Assembly (NCBI RefSeq): GCF_001010355.1
Contig: NZ_JPLA01000020.1
Location: forward strand, 1 to 45,261
Direction of reading: 5' to 3'
From: Dyella japonica DSM 16301
GTDB lineage: Bacteria; Pseudomonadota; Gammaproteobacteria; Xanthomonadales; Rhodanobacteraceae
Length of the DNA stretch: 45,261 nucleotides
Both the position numbers and the translations under genes were made by a program. Numbering within the stretch: the stretch's first letter is position 1; each line of letters opens with the position of its first letter. This document shows, piece after piece, positions 7,943 to 16,046 of the stretch. A model generated the notes under the pieces. The model had not been told where the DNA came from and did not search any database. It worked only from the letters and a program-made list of their open reading frames with translations.

Positions 7943-8047
7943 ACCCGGGGCCGGGACTGGCCATTCGGCTAGCGCGACCTTCGGCACATGGCGCGGCGTA
8001 CGCGCTGCCCTATAGGCTCGGGGCACTCCACCTTCAGGGAAGTGCTC

Positions 8048-9820
8048 ATGTCCAAACGTCTCGCCCTGGCACTGGCGGTTTCGCTGGTTGCCGTCGGTTC
8101 CGCCCAGGCGGAAACCAAGTCGCCCGCCTGGATCGAACGCAGCAACACCGATGCCAAGGTGCTGCTCGACGTGATGGCGAAGTTCAACCCGGAATTCGCC
8201 TCGCAGATCGGCGTGCCCGGCTTCGACGACAAGGTCGTCGACATGAAGCCCGACGTCGACGCGCGCTCGCGCGCCGCCTTCGTCGATGCCAAGGGCAAGC
8301 TCGAGAAGATGCTGGCCAGCGAGAAGGACGATAACGTCCGCCAGGATCTGCAGATCATGATCAAGGCCATCGATCAGCAGATCGAAGGCATCGATCTCAA
8401 TCACAAGTACATGCTGCCGTACCAGGACGTGGGCCAGCTGATCTTCCAGGGCGAGTTTGTCCTGCTCAAGGACGACGTGGCCGCCAATCGCCGCCCCGCC
8501 GCGCTCAAGCGCCTGGAATGCTACGTGGGCAAGACCGCGGGCTGCACGCCGCTGGTCGAGCTGGCCAAGGCGCAGACCACCGCGCGCCTGGGCGAAAAGG
8601 ACCTGATCGGCCCGTACAAGAACGAAGTGGAGCAGAAGCTCAGCAATACACCGCGCTACACCCAGGGCATCCGCCAGCTGTTCGCCAAGTACAAGCTCGA
8701 TGACGCGCAGGGCAAGGCCGCGCTCGATGCGCTGGACAGCCAGCTCAAGGAATACGACGAGTGGGTGCGCACTACCATCGTGCCGCGCGAACGCGCCGAC
8801 TTCCGCCTGCCCGAACCGCTGTATGCGTACAACCTCAAGCAGGTCGGCATCGATATCCCGCCGGAACAGCTGATCAAGGAAGCGCAGTTCGAATTCACCG
8901 AGCTGCGTTCGATGATGCAGATGATGGCGCCGGTGGTGGCGAAGGAAGAAGGCATCCAGGCCACCGACTATCGCGACGTGCTGAAGGCGCTGAAAAAGCA
9001 GCAGCTGGGCAAGGATGACGTGGTGCCCTGGTACCACGAGATCATCGGCAAGATCGAAGACACCATCCGCCGCGAACACATCATCACCCTGCCCCAGCGC
9101 AAGATGCAGATGCGCCTGGCCTCGGAAGCGGAAACCGCCGCCGTGCCGGCACCGCACATGGACCCGCCGCCGTTCATCAACAACCACGGCGAACAGGGCA
9201 CCTTCGTACTGACCATGGGCAACCCCAGCGGCAGCAAGTCCGATTCCTATGACGACTTCACCTATAAGGCCGCCGCGTGGACACTGACCGCGCACGAAGG
9301 CCGCCCGGGCCACGAGCTGCAGTTCGCGGCGATGGTGGAACGCGGCGTGTCGCTGGCGCGTAGCCTGTTCGCCTTTAACAGCGTCAACGTGGAAGGCTGG
9401 GCGCTGTATGCCGAGTCGGAAATGCTGCCGTACGAGCCGCCGTCGGGCCAGTTCGTGGCCTTGCAGGCACGCCTGCAGCGCGCGGCGCGTGCGTATCTTG
9501 ATCCGATGCTCAACCTGGGCCTGATCACCAAGGAACGTGCGCACGATGTGCTGCGCTACGACGTGGGCCTGTCCGAAGCGATGACGCAGCAGGAACTGGA
9601 CCGTTACACCTTCAACAGCCCGGGCCAGGCCACTGCGTATTTCTACGGTTACATGCGCCTGCAGCAGACGCGCTTGAACACCGAGCTGGCGCTGGGCAAG
9701 GACTTCAACCGCCAGGCCTTCAACGACTTCGTGATCGGCCAGGGCCTGTTGCCGCCTGAGCAGCTCGCCGAAGCGGTGCGCACGCAGTTCATCCCGTCGC
9801 AGAAGAAGCAGGCGAAGTAA
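8048..9820 (+). CDS. Exported DUF885 family protein, peptidase-like
   Basis: A 590-residue protein with a cleavable signal peptide (MSKRLALALAVSLVAVGSAQA) and a long helical body. The DUF885 hallmark HEGRPGHELQ lies at about 416-425, followed by the family's GWALYAES segment and the C-terminal SPGQATAYFYGYMRL block. The HExxxGH arrangement and overall helical fold resemble M32/M3-like metallopeptidases, so a periplasmic peptidase is likely but unproven. GGGAAG lies upstream of the chosen ATG 8048. It is followed by a convergent gene after only 10 bases. Confidence 0.88.
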   Translation: MSKRLALALAVSLVAVGSAQAETKSPAWIERSNTDAKVLLDVMAKFNPEFASQIGVPGFDDKVVDMKPDVDARSRAAFVDAKGKLEKMLASEKDDNVRQDLQIMIKAIDQQIEGIDLNHKYMLPYQDVGQLIFQGEFVLLKDDVAANRRPAALKRLECYVGKTAGCTPLVELAKAQTTARLGEKDLIGPYKNEVEQKLSNTPRYTQGIRQLFAKYKLDDAQGKAALDALDSQLKEYDEWVRTTIVPRERADFRLPEPLYAYNLKQVGIDIPPEQLIKEAQFEFTELRSMMQMMAPVVAKEEGIQATDYRDVLKALKKQQLGKDDVVPWYHEIIGKIEDTIRREHIITLPQRKMQMRLASEAETAAVPAPHMDPPPFINNHGEQGTFVLTMGNPSGSKSDSYDDFTYKAAAWTLTAHEGRPGHELQFAAMVERGVSLARSLFAFNSVNVEGWALYAESEMLPYEPPSGQFVALQARLQRAARAYLDPMLNLGLITKERAHDVLRYDVGLSEAMTQQELDRYTFNSPGQATAYFYGYMRLQQTRLNTELALGKDFNRQAFNDFVIGQGLLPPEQLAEAVRTQFIPSQKKQAK

Positions 9821-9830
9821 GAACGGCTGT

Positions 9831-10208
9831 TCAGTGCTGACGAGGCCGCGCTTTCGAGCGCGGCCTTTTCTTTTCTGGCGCGGGCGCGTGACCGCTGCGT
9901 TCCAGCCATTGCGCGAAGTGCGCCGTGTCAGCGCGCAGCGCCGGCGGCACCAGGATGTAGTCGCGGCTGGGCGGCTCGTCGGCGCGATGACGAAAACGAG
10001 CCGCGCCCTCATGGGCGAGCAATGCGTCTTGATCGGCTGCCGCCAGGCGCAACGCCAGGCCTTGACCTGACAGCCACGCGCACGGCTTTTCGTCGAACCA
10101 GGCCATCAAGCCGCCGAACATCGACTTGAAGCGCAGATCGTGTGGACGTCCCAGATGCGTGGCGGCGTCTTCCAGTTCCCGACGAAGTAGCTCGATCCCG
10201 GGATTCAC
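9831..10208 (-). CDS. TfoX N-terminal domain protein
   Basis: A 125-residue protein with the TfoX/Sxy N-terminal fold: RFKSMFGGLMAWFDEKPCAWLSGQGLALRLA is the characteristic MFGG-containing sheet. The C-terminus is a Lys/Arg/Pro-rich tail. The start is a GTG at 10208 that overlaps the TGA of the upstream HlyIII gene by four bases (GTGA), indicating translational coupling. It lacks the C-terminal TfoX domain of competence regulators, so a competence role should not be assumed. Confidence 0.82.
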   Translation of the reverse strand: MNPGIELLRRELEDAATHLGRPHDLRFKSMFGGLMAWFDEKPCAWLSGQGLALRLAAADQDALLAHEGAARFRHRADEPPSRDYILVPPALRADTAHFAQWLERSGHAPAPEKKRPRSKARPRQH

Positions 10209-10873
10209 ATCAGCGCGTCGGGCAACACGTAGAGCAGCACGGCGAGATAGTGCAGCACGCTGCCGGCCAGCACGAAGAAGTGCCACACCGAGTGGTGATA
10301 CGGCAGCTTGCGCCACAGGTAGAACGGCACGCCGAGCGTGTACGCCACGCCGCCGGCGATCAGCAAGACCATGCCGCCCGTCTGCAGATGCGCCAGCAAG
10401 GGCTTGAATGCAATCACGCCCACCCAGCCCATGCCGATGTACATAAGTACCGCGAGCTTGCGGTACTTCTTCAGCAGGCCCAGTTCGAGTGCGCTGCCCA
10501 TCAGCGCCAGCGTCCACACCGTGGCAAACAGACTCCAGCCCCAGGCGCCCGGCAAGGCGATCAGGGTGAACGGCGTATAGGTGCCGGCAATCAGCAGGAA
10601 GATCGCGATGTGATCAAGCGTGCGCAACACGCGCTTGGCCAGCACGCCGGGAATGGAGTGATACAGCGTCGAGGCCGTGTAGCAGAGGATCAAGGTGGTG
10701 CCGAACACCGCGCTGGCCACCACGGCCCGGGTGTCGCCATACATCGCTGCAAACGTGACCAGGGTGACCAGGCCGGCAATGCTCAGCAGGATGCCGATGC
10801 CGTGGATCACGCTGCTGGCGAGCTCATCGCCGAAGGCATAGCGGGGGAGAGCCGTGCCGGAGGTGGCGGACAT
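10205..10873 (-). CDS. Hemolysin III / PAQR family membrane protein
   Basis: A 222-residue seven-helix membrane protein. The family signatures are present: HGIGILLS in the first helix, LILCYTASTLYHSIPG with its Ser-x3-His, LDHIAIFLLIAGTYTPF, and a C-terminal HSVWHFFVLAGSVLHY. Conserved His/Asp residues form the putative metal-binding hydrolase site. The start is at ATG 10873. Cotranscribed and translationally coupled with the TfoX-domain gene. Confidence 0.9.
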   Translation of the reverse strand: MSATSGTALPRYAFGDELASSVIHGIGILLSIAGLVTLVTFAAMYGDTRAVVASAVFGTTLILCYTASTLYHSIPGVLAKRVLRTLDHIAIFLLIAGTYTPFTLIALPGAWGWSLFATVWTLALMGSALELGLLKKYRKLAVLMYIGMGWVGVIAFKPLLAHLQTGGMVLLIAGGVAYTLGVPFYLWRKLPYHHSVWHFFVLAGSVLHYLAVLLYVLPDALM

Positions 10874-11018
10874 GGGGATTCCTTGAACGGAACGTACTGG
10901 AGCGTACGGCCCCGCCACCTTAGGACGCGCGATCCGATTCAACAAGAGCGGAAGCGGGCAGCCAGCAGGCACACCCGCGACGCAAGACCGCACGACGCCG
11001 GCGCGCCGTGCCGTCCGA

Positions 11019-11453
11019 TCACTCGATGATGAAGGCGCCGAAGGCCACGCCCAGATCCCAGCCCTTGCCCGTGCCGCTGAGTGCGAGCGAGACGTTGCCC
11101 TTGGTCATCACCCGCGCACCGGCCGAGTTGGCCGCACCGGCATGCACGCCGGCATCGGCGTAATGGCCCTTGATCTCGCTGATGCTGCTGACACCGGAGA
11201 ACTTGCCCACGCCATTGGTGATCTGGCTCTTGCCGAAGGTGAGCCCGCCGCCCTTGACGCGCAGGTGCACCGACAGGCTCTGGCCGTTGTTGCAGTGGAC
11301 GGTGCCGTTGCCGGTGGCGGTCTGATAGAACACCGACCAGCCGGCGAGGTTGAAGCTCATCTTGCATTCGATATCGCCGGCATGCGCCGGCACCGACGCG
11401 GCCCAGCCGGCCACGGCCAGCACGGTGGCAGCCATCCACTTGGACATGCTCAT
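11019..11453 (-). CDS. Exported protein of unknown function
   Basis: About 144 residues with a signal peptide ending near PAHAGD. The mature part is rich in Gly, Ser, Val and short beta-like segments, has two cysteines (IECKM and VHCNNG) that could form one disulfide, and ends in a hydrophobic GVAFGAFIIE. I do not recognise the family. A GGGAGA Shine-Dalgarno sequence precedes ATG 11453; ATG 11447 is two codons later. Probably periplasmic or surface-associated. Confidence 0.7.
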   Translation of the reverse strand: MSMSKWMAATVLAVAGWAASVPAHAGDIECKMSFNLAGWSVFYQTATGNGTVHCNNGQSLSVHLRVKGGGLTFGKSQITNGVGKFSGVSSISEIKGHYADAGVHAGAANSAGARVMTKGNVSLALSGTGKGWDLGVAFGAFIIE

Positions 11454-11590
11454 TGCGGTTCTCCCTGGTTGCGCGCCGCCAGTAGGCAGCAAGCGCGCGA
11501 TTCTGGCAATCGCTTGCCGGCCGCGGCGTGAACAGGCCATTCACCCAGGATGTACGCCATAGCAAGCCGCCAAGGCAAACAATGCGATAA

Positions 11591-11658
11591 CCGGGCATCC
11601 CCTCTCTCTCCCCCGATGCCCGGCCTTACCGCCCCGCCTCCTGTGCGGGGCTTTTTTT
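11591..11658 (+). ncRNA. Candidate C-rich sRNA or orphan transcript 3' end
   Basis: Two strong hairpins sit in an otherwise gene-free 284-bp gap between divergent genes. The first has a perfect 9-bp stem (CCGGGCATC/GATGCCCGG, 11591-11623) closing a 15-base pyrimidine-only loop. The second (11631-11651) has stem GCCCCGC/GCGGGGC with loop CTCCTGT and is followed by seven T. C-rich exposed loops followed by an intrinsic terminator are typical of small RNAs that pair with Shine-Dalgarno sequences. No convincing promoter was found, so the 5' end is undefined. Confidence 0.4.
11631..11658 (+). terminator. Intrinsic terminator without an upstream plus-strand gene
   Basis: GCCCCGC, a 7-base loop and GCGGGGC are followed by TTTTTTT. 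The nearest plus-strand gene starts downstream at 11738, and the gene upstream runs on the minus strand, so this terminator must end an unannotated transcript or attenuate transcription into the universal stress gene. Confidence 0.75.
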
Positions 11659-11737
11659 GCCTTGCGACAACGCGCGCTACACGGTCAGCATTGGCAAGCT
11701 CTATGCTGATGTCGGATAGGGAATCAGGAGAGCCGCC

Positions 11738-12565
11738 ATGTCTGCGATCGACCTGCTGTTGCATCTGGACCATCTGGACCTTGGCGTTGCCGCTCCGCGC
11801 GCCGCCCTGGCCTTGGCGCAACGGTTGGGCGCGCGGCTCGATGCGCTCTACGTGGCCGATCTGCCGGCCACCGCCTTCAGCCTTCCCGAAGCCGTACCCG
11901 TGCAGCTGGAAGAAACGCAGCGCCGCGTGGCCGAAGCGCGGACGCATGATCCCCAATGGCAGCAGGCCTTGGCCGCCCGTGCGCTCAACGGCAGCTGGCG
12001 AGTCACCCAGGGCGACACCGTCCAGGCAGTGAGTCAGGCGGCCTCCGGTTACGACCTGCTGGTGATGGAGCGTAGCCAGAAGCGCAGCGACGCCCCGGTC
12101 GGTTTCGGCTCGGTATCGCGTTGCGTGTTCGCCAGTGGACGTCCGGTACTGGTGGTGCCGGACGTGGCGCCCGTACCCAGCGTCGGTGCCAATGTGCTGG
12201 TGGCGTGGAACGGCAGCCGCGAATCCGCGCTCGCGCTGGCTGCGGCGGTGCCGCTGTTGCAGAAGGCCGATCAAGTGCGCGTACTGGACGGCAGCGAAAT
12301 GAATGCGGAGATGTTGCCGGTGCTGCCGCCGCCCGGCCTGGCCGACTGGCTGCAGCGCCACGGCATCAACGCGCGCATCGATACCCTCGACAGCGGCCCC
12401 AGTCACGCCGCCGGGCCAGCGGTGCTGGAGGCTGCGCATAGCCAGGGCGCCGACCTGATCGTGATGGGTGCCTGGAGCCGCTCACGCCTCGCGCAAATGG
12501 TGCTAGGCGGCACCACCCGCCACCTGTTCATGCATGGCGATGTGCCGATGCTGGTGGCGCACTGA
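11738..12565 (+). CDS. Universal stress protein with two tandem Usp domains
   Basis: A 275-residue cytoplasmic protein. The N-terminal half (1-145) is a degenerate Usp fold ending in SGRPVLVVPD. The C-terminal half (about 150-275) retains VLVAWNGSRESALAL at its start and GADLIVMGAWSRSRLAQMVLGGTTRHLFMHGDVPMLVAH, which carries the G-2x-G-9x-G-S/T-type nucleotide-binding pattern. Tandem Usps of this kind respond to stress or low oxygen in related bacteria. CAGGAGAG precedes the ATG. Confidence 0.9.
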   Translation: MSAIDLLLHLDHLDLGVAAPRAALALAQRLGARLDALYVADLPATAFSLPEAVPVQLEETQRRVAEARTHDPQWQQALAARALNGSWRVTQGDTVQAVSQAASGYDLLVMERSQKRSDAPVGFGSVSRCVFASGRPVLVVPDVAPVPSVGANVLVAWNGSRESALALAAAVPLLQKADQVRVLDGSEMNAEMLPVLPPPGLADWLQRHGINARIDTLDSGPSHAAGPAVLEAAHSQGADLIVMGAWSRSRLAQMVLGGTTRHLFMHGDVPMLVAH

Positions 12566-12761
12566 AAAAACCGCGATTTGGGCCATCGGGCTTCCGCCCC
12601 ACAGAATAGCCTTCCATACGGCTACTTGCGCAAGCCTTTTTTTCGGGCTTAGGCTGCAACCGCACCGACACGATCCCTCCGCGTCCCCGCGCGGCGTGCA
12701 CGGGCCATCCGCCTGTTCCAGCAGGCGTCAAAACTCACATCGATACGTCAGGAGGTCGCTT

Positions 12762-13421
12762 ATGTCGTCCGCAAGCCTGGCTGTACCCCGTCACGCCCAG
12801 CCGGACCATGTCCGCATCGCCGCGATGAGCGTCGCCATCGCCCTCAACCTCGCCGCACTCCTTGCCCTGATGCGTCCGATGGCGCCGCAGCTGGCCGAGC
12901 AGGTACAACGCATCGCCACCACGCCAATCAGCTGGATTACCCCGAAGAAGGAGGTGCCCCCGCCGCCGCAGATCGAACTCAAAAAGCTGGTGCAACCGAA
13001 GACGGTGCCACATCCGCAAGCGCTAACGCATCCCCTGCCGTTGACGCCGCCGGTGGTCAACACCACCGACGATGGCACGGTGCCCGCGCCGCTGGTGCCG
13101 CCAACCATCGCTCCGCCGACGACGGACGTGACCAGTGCACCTGTCGAAGCCACCCTCGCCTATCGCGCGACACCGCTGAAATATCCCGCACAGGCACTGC
13201 ATTCACGCCTGCAAGGGCAAGTGATCCTGAAGGTGCTGGTGGACGAGAACGGTGTTCCGCAAGAGGTCGCCATCGAACAGAGCAGCGGCTACACCCTGCT
13301 CGATCGCAGTGCCCGCGAGCAGGTGTTGAAGGGTTGGAAATTCGAGCCGGCGGTGGTGAATGGTCGGGCGGTGCGCGCATGGGCCCGCGTGCCGGTCACC
13401 TTCAATTTGAACGAGCTTTGA
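12762..13421 (+). CDS. TonB-family energy transducer
   Basis: A 219-residue inner-membrane/periplasmic protein. A single membrane anchor (AAMSVAIALNLAALLALM, about 20-37) is followed by a Pro/Lys-rich spacer (about 60-125) spanning the periplasm. The C-terminal TonB domain (about 130-219) contains the typical YPAQALHSRLQGQVILKVLVDENG and the closing RAWARVPVTFNL strand. A strong AGGAGG site lies eight bases before ATG 12762. ExbB and ExbD are not nearby, so it must use partners encoded elsewhere. It could energise receptors such as the one at 36193-39165. Confidence 0.88.
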   Translation: MSSASLAVPRHAQPDHVRIAAMSVAIALNLAALLALMRPMAPQLAEQVQRIATTPISWITPKKEVPPPPQIELKKLVQPKTVPHPQALTHPLPLTPPVVNTTDDGTVPAPLVPPTIAPPTTDVTSAPVEATLAYRATPLKYPAQALHSRLQGQVILKVLVDENGVPQEVAIEQSSGYTLLDRSAREQVLKGWKFEPAVVNGRAVRAWARVPVTFNLNEL

Positions 13422-13454
13422 GCGGCGCGGCCGCGCTTTAGAACGATCTGAAGC

Positions 13455-13495
13455 GGAAGGCCCGACCTGCATCCAGTGGCAGGCCGGGCCCTTCC
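13455..13495. terminator. Bidirectional hairpin between convergent genes
   Basis: GGCCCG-A-CCTGC pairs with GCAGG-C-CGGGCC with one internal mismatch, extended by GGAAG/CTTCC. It lies between the stop of the tonB-like gene and the stop of the convergent small membrane-protein gene. There is no T-run, so termination may be partial or Rho-assisted. Confidence 0.45.
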
Positions 13496-13510
13496 ACGGC
13501 AAGCGAAACG

Positions 13511-13801
13511 TCAGTGGGCGTTGACCGGCGCCGGCTGCGCGGGGCCGCGCGCAAGACGCACGATGGCCCACACCATGGCCACCAGCACGATCACCGGCAG
13601 GCACAACGGCAACAGGGCGAGCGCCACGATGGGCGCGGCAATCAACAACGCGATGCCGCCGAACACCAGACCAAGTACGGCGCCGACCAGGCTGAAAAGA
13701 CCGCCGATCAAGGCGAAGGCGAGCTTGAACACCAGGCCGATCAAGGCGACCCCGAGCCAAATGCCCACTATCAACATCAAGAGCACGCTTATCGCAAACA
13801 T
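13511..13801 (-). CDS. Small hydrophobic membrane protein
   Basis: A 96-residue protein almost wholly composed of two or three Gly/Ala/Leu-rich helices with a short basic-proline tail (RLARGPAQPAPVNAH). The strong GGAGGAGA site just upstream of ATG 13801 fixes the start; the reading frame is open much further upstream but without a usable signal. Its repeats of GL(V/I)FxLxxAL(I/V)GG suggest close helix packing. No function can be assigned. Confidence 0.65.
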   Translation of the reverse strand: MFAISVLLMLIVGIWLGVALIGLVFKLAFALIGGLFSLVGAVLGLVFGGIALLIAAPIVALALLPLCLPVIVLVAMVWAIVRLARGPAQPAPVNAH

Positions 13802-14015
13802 GATGTGTCTCCTCCCGGCGTCACTGCCGGCGACCGTTGCGCATCGAGCAGTTGTGGCAACCGATGCAAGTTTCAAGGCCTGCTTGGAAAGCATCGTGCG
13901 CTTTTGCGCCATGTCGCGCATGTCGCGAAAGTCATGTGCTGCGCCCTGCCCGGTGTTACGGGACTTTAACGATACGCATGCTCCACTGCGCGCCGGTTTC
14001 CATGAGTGACTTCGC

Positions 14016-14594
14016 ATGGCCAAACACATGCAACACCTCAAGGCGCTGCGTGAAATCGCATTTGATCATGGGGTAGGCGAGCACCCCGACCTTGCCTCGA
14101 TGGCAAGAGAACTCAGCCGCACGGTCTACCAGAACAAGCAGGCCCTTGCTGGCGATCTGGCCGATCTGCGCGAGCGCAACCGCGGCTTCGAACGCTGGCT
14201 GGTGGCGCAGCGCAACAAGCCGGACATCAGCGTGCTGGTGATGGCATGGCCGGCCAACTACGCCACCCCGATCCACGACCACAATGGCTTGTGGGGCCTG
14301 GAGATGGCCCTGCATGGCGCGCTCGAAGTGGAATCGTGGGACCGCGACCCACACGGGAAGAACCTGCGATTGACCGGCCGCGACTGGCTGGGACCAGGCG
14401 ACGTCACCTGGTTCGACGCCGACGACCGCCACGTCCACCGCTGCCGCAACCTGTCCCGGCACGACACGGCCTTGACGCTTCACGTGTACGGTGGCGATCT
14501 GGCACAGTACTTTACATACCAAGAAGCTGGCAAAGCTGGCCAGTGGACCGCAAGCCAGCAGCGCAGCCCTTTGGCCGGTCGCCTGTATGCTTGA
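14016..14594 (+). CDS. Cysteine dioxygenase-family cupin
   Basis: A 192-residue single-domain cupin. The iron-binding motif HDHNGLWG has His at about 87 and 89, with a following Glu at 96 and a third His in the second cupin motif (RHVHR, about 139-141). This arrangement matches bacterial cysteine (thiol) dioxygenases, which oxidise cysteine or 3-mercaptopropionate to the sulfinic acid. The specificity-determining residues cannot be judged here. The gene stands 38 bases upstream of an FAD-dependent oxidoreductase, so the two may act together. Confidence 0.8.
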   Translation: MAKHMQHLKALREIAFDHGVGEHPDLASMARELSRTVYQNKQALAGDLADLRERNRGFERWLVAQRNKPDISVLVMAWPANYATPIHDHNGLWGLEMALHGALEVESWDRDPHGKNLRLTGRDWLGPGDVTWFDADDRHVHRCRNLSRHDTALTLHVYGGDLAQYFTYQEAGKAGQWTASQQRSPLAGRLYA

Positions 14595-14632
14595 GGCCAC
14601 ACACGTGAAGACGTTTTTTTTGAGGGAGTGGC

Positions 14633-16003
14633 ATGTATCGACGGGTCGCCATCATCGGCGGCGGTGCTGCAGCGGCAGCGCTGCTGAGCGAGCTGCTGGA
14701 ACGCCAGCTGCCGCAGCCGTTGCATCTGGACTGGTATACCGGCGGCGGTAACTCCCCGCGCGGTGTCGCGTATGGCACGCGGTCCGACAAGCATTTGTTG
14801 AACGTCCGTGCGGCGTCGATGAGCATGTTTGCTGCCCGGCCGCATGGGTTCCTGGAATACGCCCAGCGCGGCGACGGCACCATCGCCGGCACCGATTTCC
14901 TGCCGCGCCGCCTCTACGGCGATTATCTCGAAGCCCAGGTGGAGCGCGCGCTCGAGCGTGCACGCGCCGCCGGCCACGACGTGCGTGTGCTGCCGTTCGG
15001 TGTGGATGCCATCGTGCCGGAGCACGACGGCGTCAACGTCATCCACGGCGAAGACAGCGCGCGTGTCGATGCCGCCGTGCTGGCCATCGGCTCGTTGCCG
15101 CCGCTGCCGTTGAATGGCGTCAGCGACGCCGCACTCGCCAGCGGCCAGTACGTGACCGAGCCCTGGGGTTTTCTCGCCCAGGCCAAACCGGACGCGCGTC
15201 CGCGCAAGGTGGTGCTGATCGGCCTGGGCCTTACCGCGGTCGACGTGTTGCTGGAGCTGTCGGCGCTGTGGCCGAACGCCACTTTCGAGGCAATTTCCCG
15301 CCACGGCCTGTTGCCGGAGCCACATCTGCAGCACGCTTCGGCGCCTGCCGACGACAGCGCCGAACTGATCGAGGCGATGCGCGAGGAGCCCTACATCCGC
15401 ACCTGGATCCGCCTGCTGCGCGAAGCCATGGCGCAAAGCGCCGACTGGCGCACCGTGGTCGACAGCCTGCGGCCGCATACGCCGTCGCTATGGGCGCTGC
15501 TGCCGGAGGCGGAACGCTCGCGCTTCTTGCGCCATGCCCGCTGGGCCTGGGAGCGCGTGCGTCATCGCATGCCGCCGCAGGTCATGACGGCCATGAAGGC
15601 ACTTGAGGACAGCAACCGGCTGCACCGTCGTCGCGGCCGCCTGCAGGCGGTCGATCTGGTCGGCGACAAGCTGCAGCTGGAGATTCGCCGTCCGCACGGT
15701 AAGGGCATCGAATCCATGGATGCGGATCTGGTCATCCAGACGGTGGGCCTCAATACGGATGTGCGGCGCACGCATCATCCCCTGATCCGGCAGCTGTCGA
15801 CCAACGGCCATGTCACCGCCGATCCGCTCGGCCTCGGCGTCACCGCCTCTACGGATGGCCGGGTCGCGCACGGCAACCAGCCGTGGCCGCATTTCTACGC
15901 GATCGGCACCCTGCTGCGCGGCACGCTGTGGGAATCCACGGCCATGCCGGAGATAAGGCAGCAGGCACGCAATCTCGCCGACCGGTTGTTGAAGGGCGGC
16001 TGA
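14633..16003 (+). CDS. FAD/NAD(P)-binding oxidoreductase
   Basis: A 456-residue flavoprotein. The N-terminal dinucleotide-binding motif (VAIIGGGAAAAALL, about 5-18) has the GxGxxA-type fingerprint. It is followed by GGGNSPRGVAYGT, typical of the uncharacterised FAD-NAD(P)-binding family (PF13454-like), and a second Rossmann motif (VVLIGLGLTAVDVLLELSAL, about 195). The C-terminal half binds FAD again (ADLVIQTVGLNTD; HFYAIGTLLRGTLWESTAMPEIRQQA). A GAGGGAG site precedes the ATG. It is likely transcribed with the upstream cysteine-dioxygenase-like gene and may reoxidise or further process its product; that coupling is inference. Confidence 0.82.
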   Translation: MYRRVAIIGGGAAAAALLSELLERQLPQPLHLDWYTGGGNSPRGVAYGTRSDKHLLNVRAASMSMFAARPHGFLEYAQRGDGTIAGTDFLPRRLYGDYLEAQVERALERARAAGHDVRVLPFGVDAIVPEHDGVNVIHGEDSARVDAAVLAIGSLPPLPLNGVSDAALASGQYVTEPWGFLAQAKPDARPRKVVLIGLGLTAVDVLLELSALWPNATFEAISRHGLLPEPHLQHASAPADDSAELIEAMREEPYIRTWIRLLREAMAQSADWRTVVDSLRPHTPSLWALLPEAERSRFLRHARWAWERVRHRMPPQVMTAMKALEDSNRLHRRRGRLQAVDLVGDKLQLEIRRPHGKGIESMDADLVIQTVGLNTDVRRTHHPLIRQLSTNGHVTADPLGLGVTASTDGRVAHGNQPWPHFYAIGTLLRGTLWESTAMPEIRQQARNLADRLLKGG

Positions 16004-16035
16004 TAAAAAAGGAGCGCCTGGCGCTCCTTTTTTTG
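16004..16035. terminator. Bidirectional intrinsic terminator
   Basis: AAAAAAGGAGCGCC-TGGCGCTCCTTTTTTT: an 8-bp GC-rich stem flanked by A- and T-runs works in both directions between the convergent FAD oxidoreductase and MDR oxidoreductase genes. Confidence 0.9.
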
Positions 16036-16046
16036 CGTGCCAGCGA

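Noticed and set aside
7319..10012. 897-codon minus-strand ORF across DUF456 and DUF885 genes
   Set aside because: It spans two clear genes and contains His/Gln/Arg-rich low-complexity sequence; it is an antisense shadow.
12566..12761. Terminator after the universal stress gene (AAGCC, T-run, GGCTT near 12633-12655)
   Set aside because: The T-run lies in the loop rather than after the stem, so it does not fit an intrinsic terminator. The rest of this gap has only a short CGCCTG/CAGGCG hairpin at 12710-12727.
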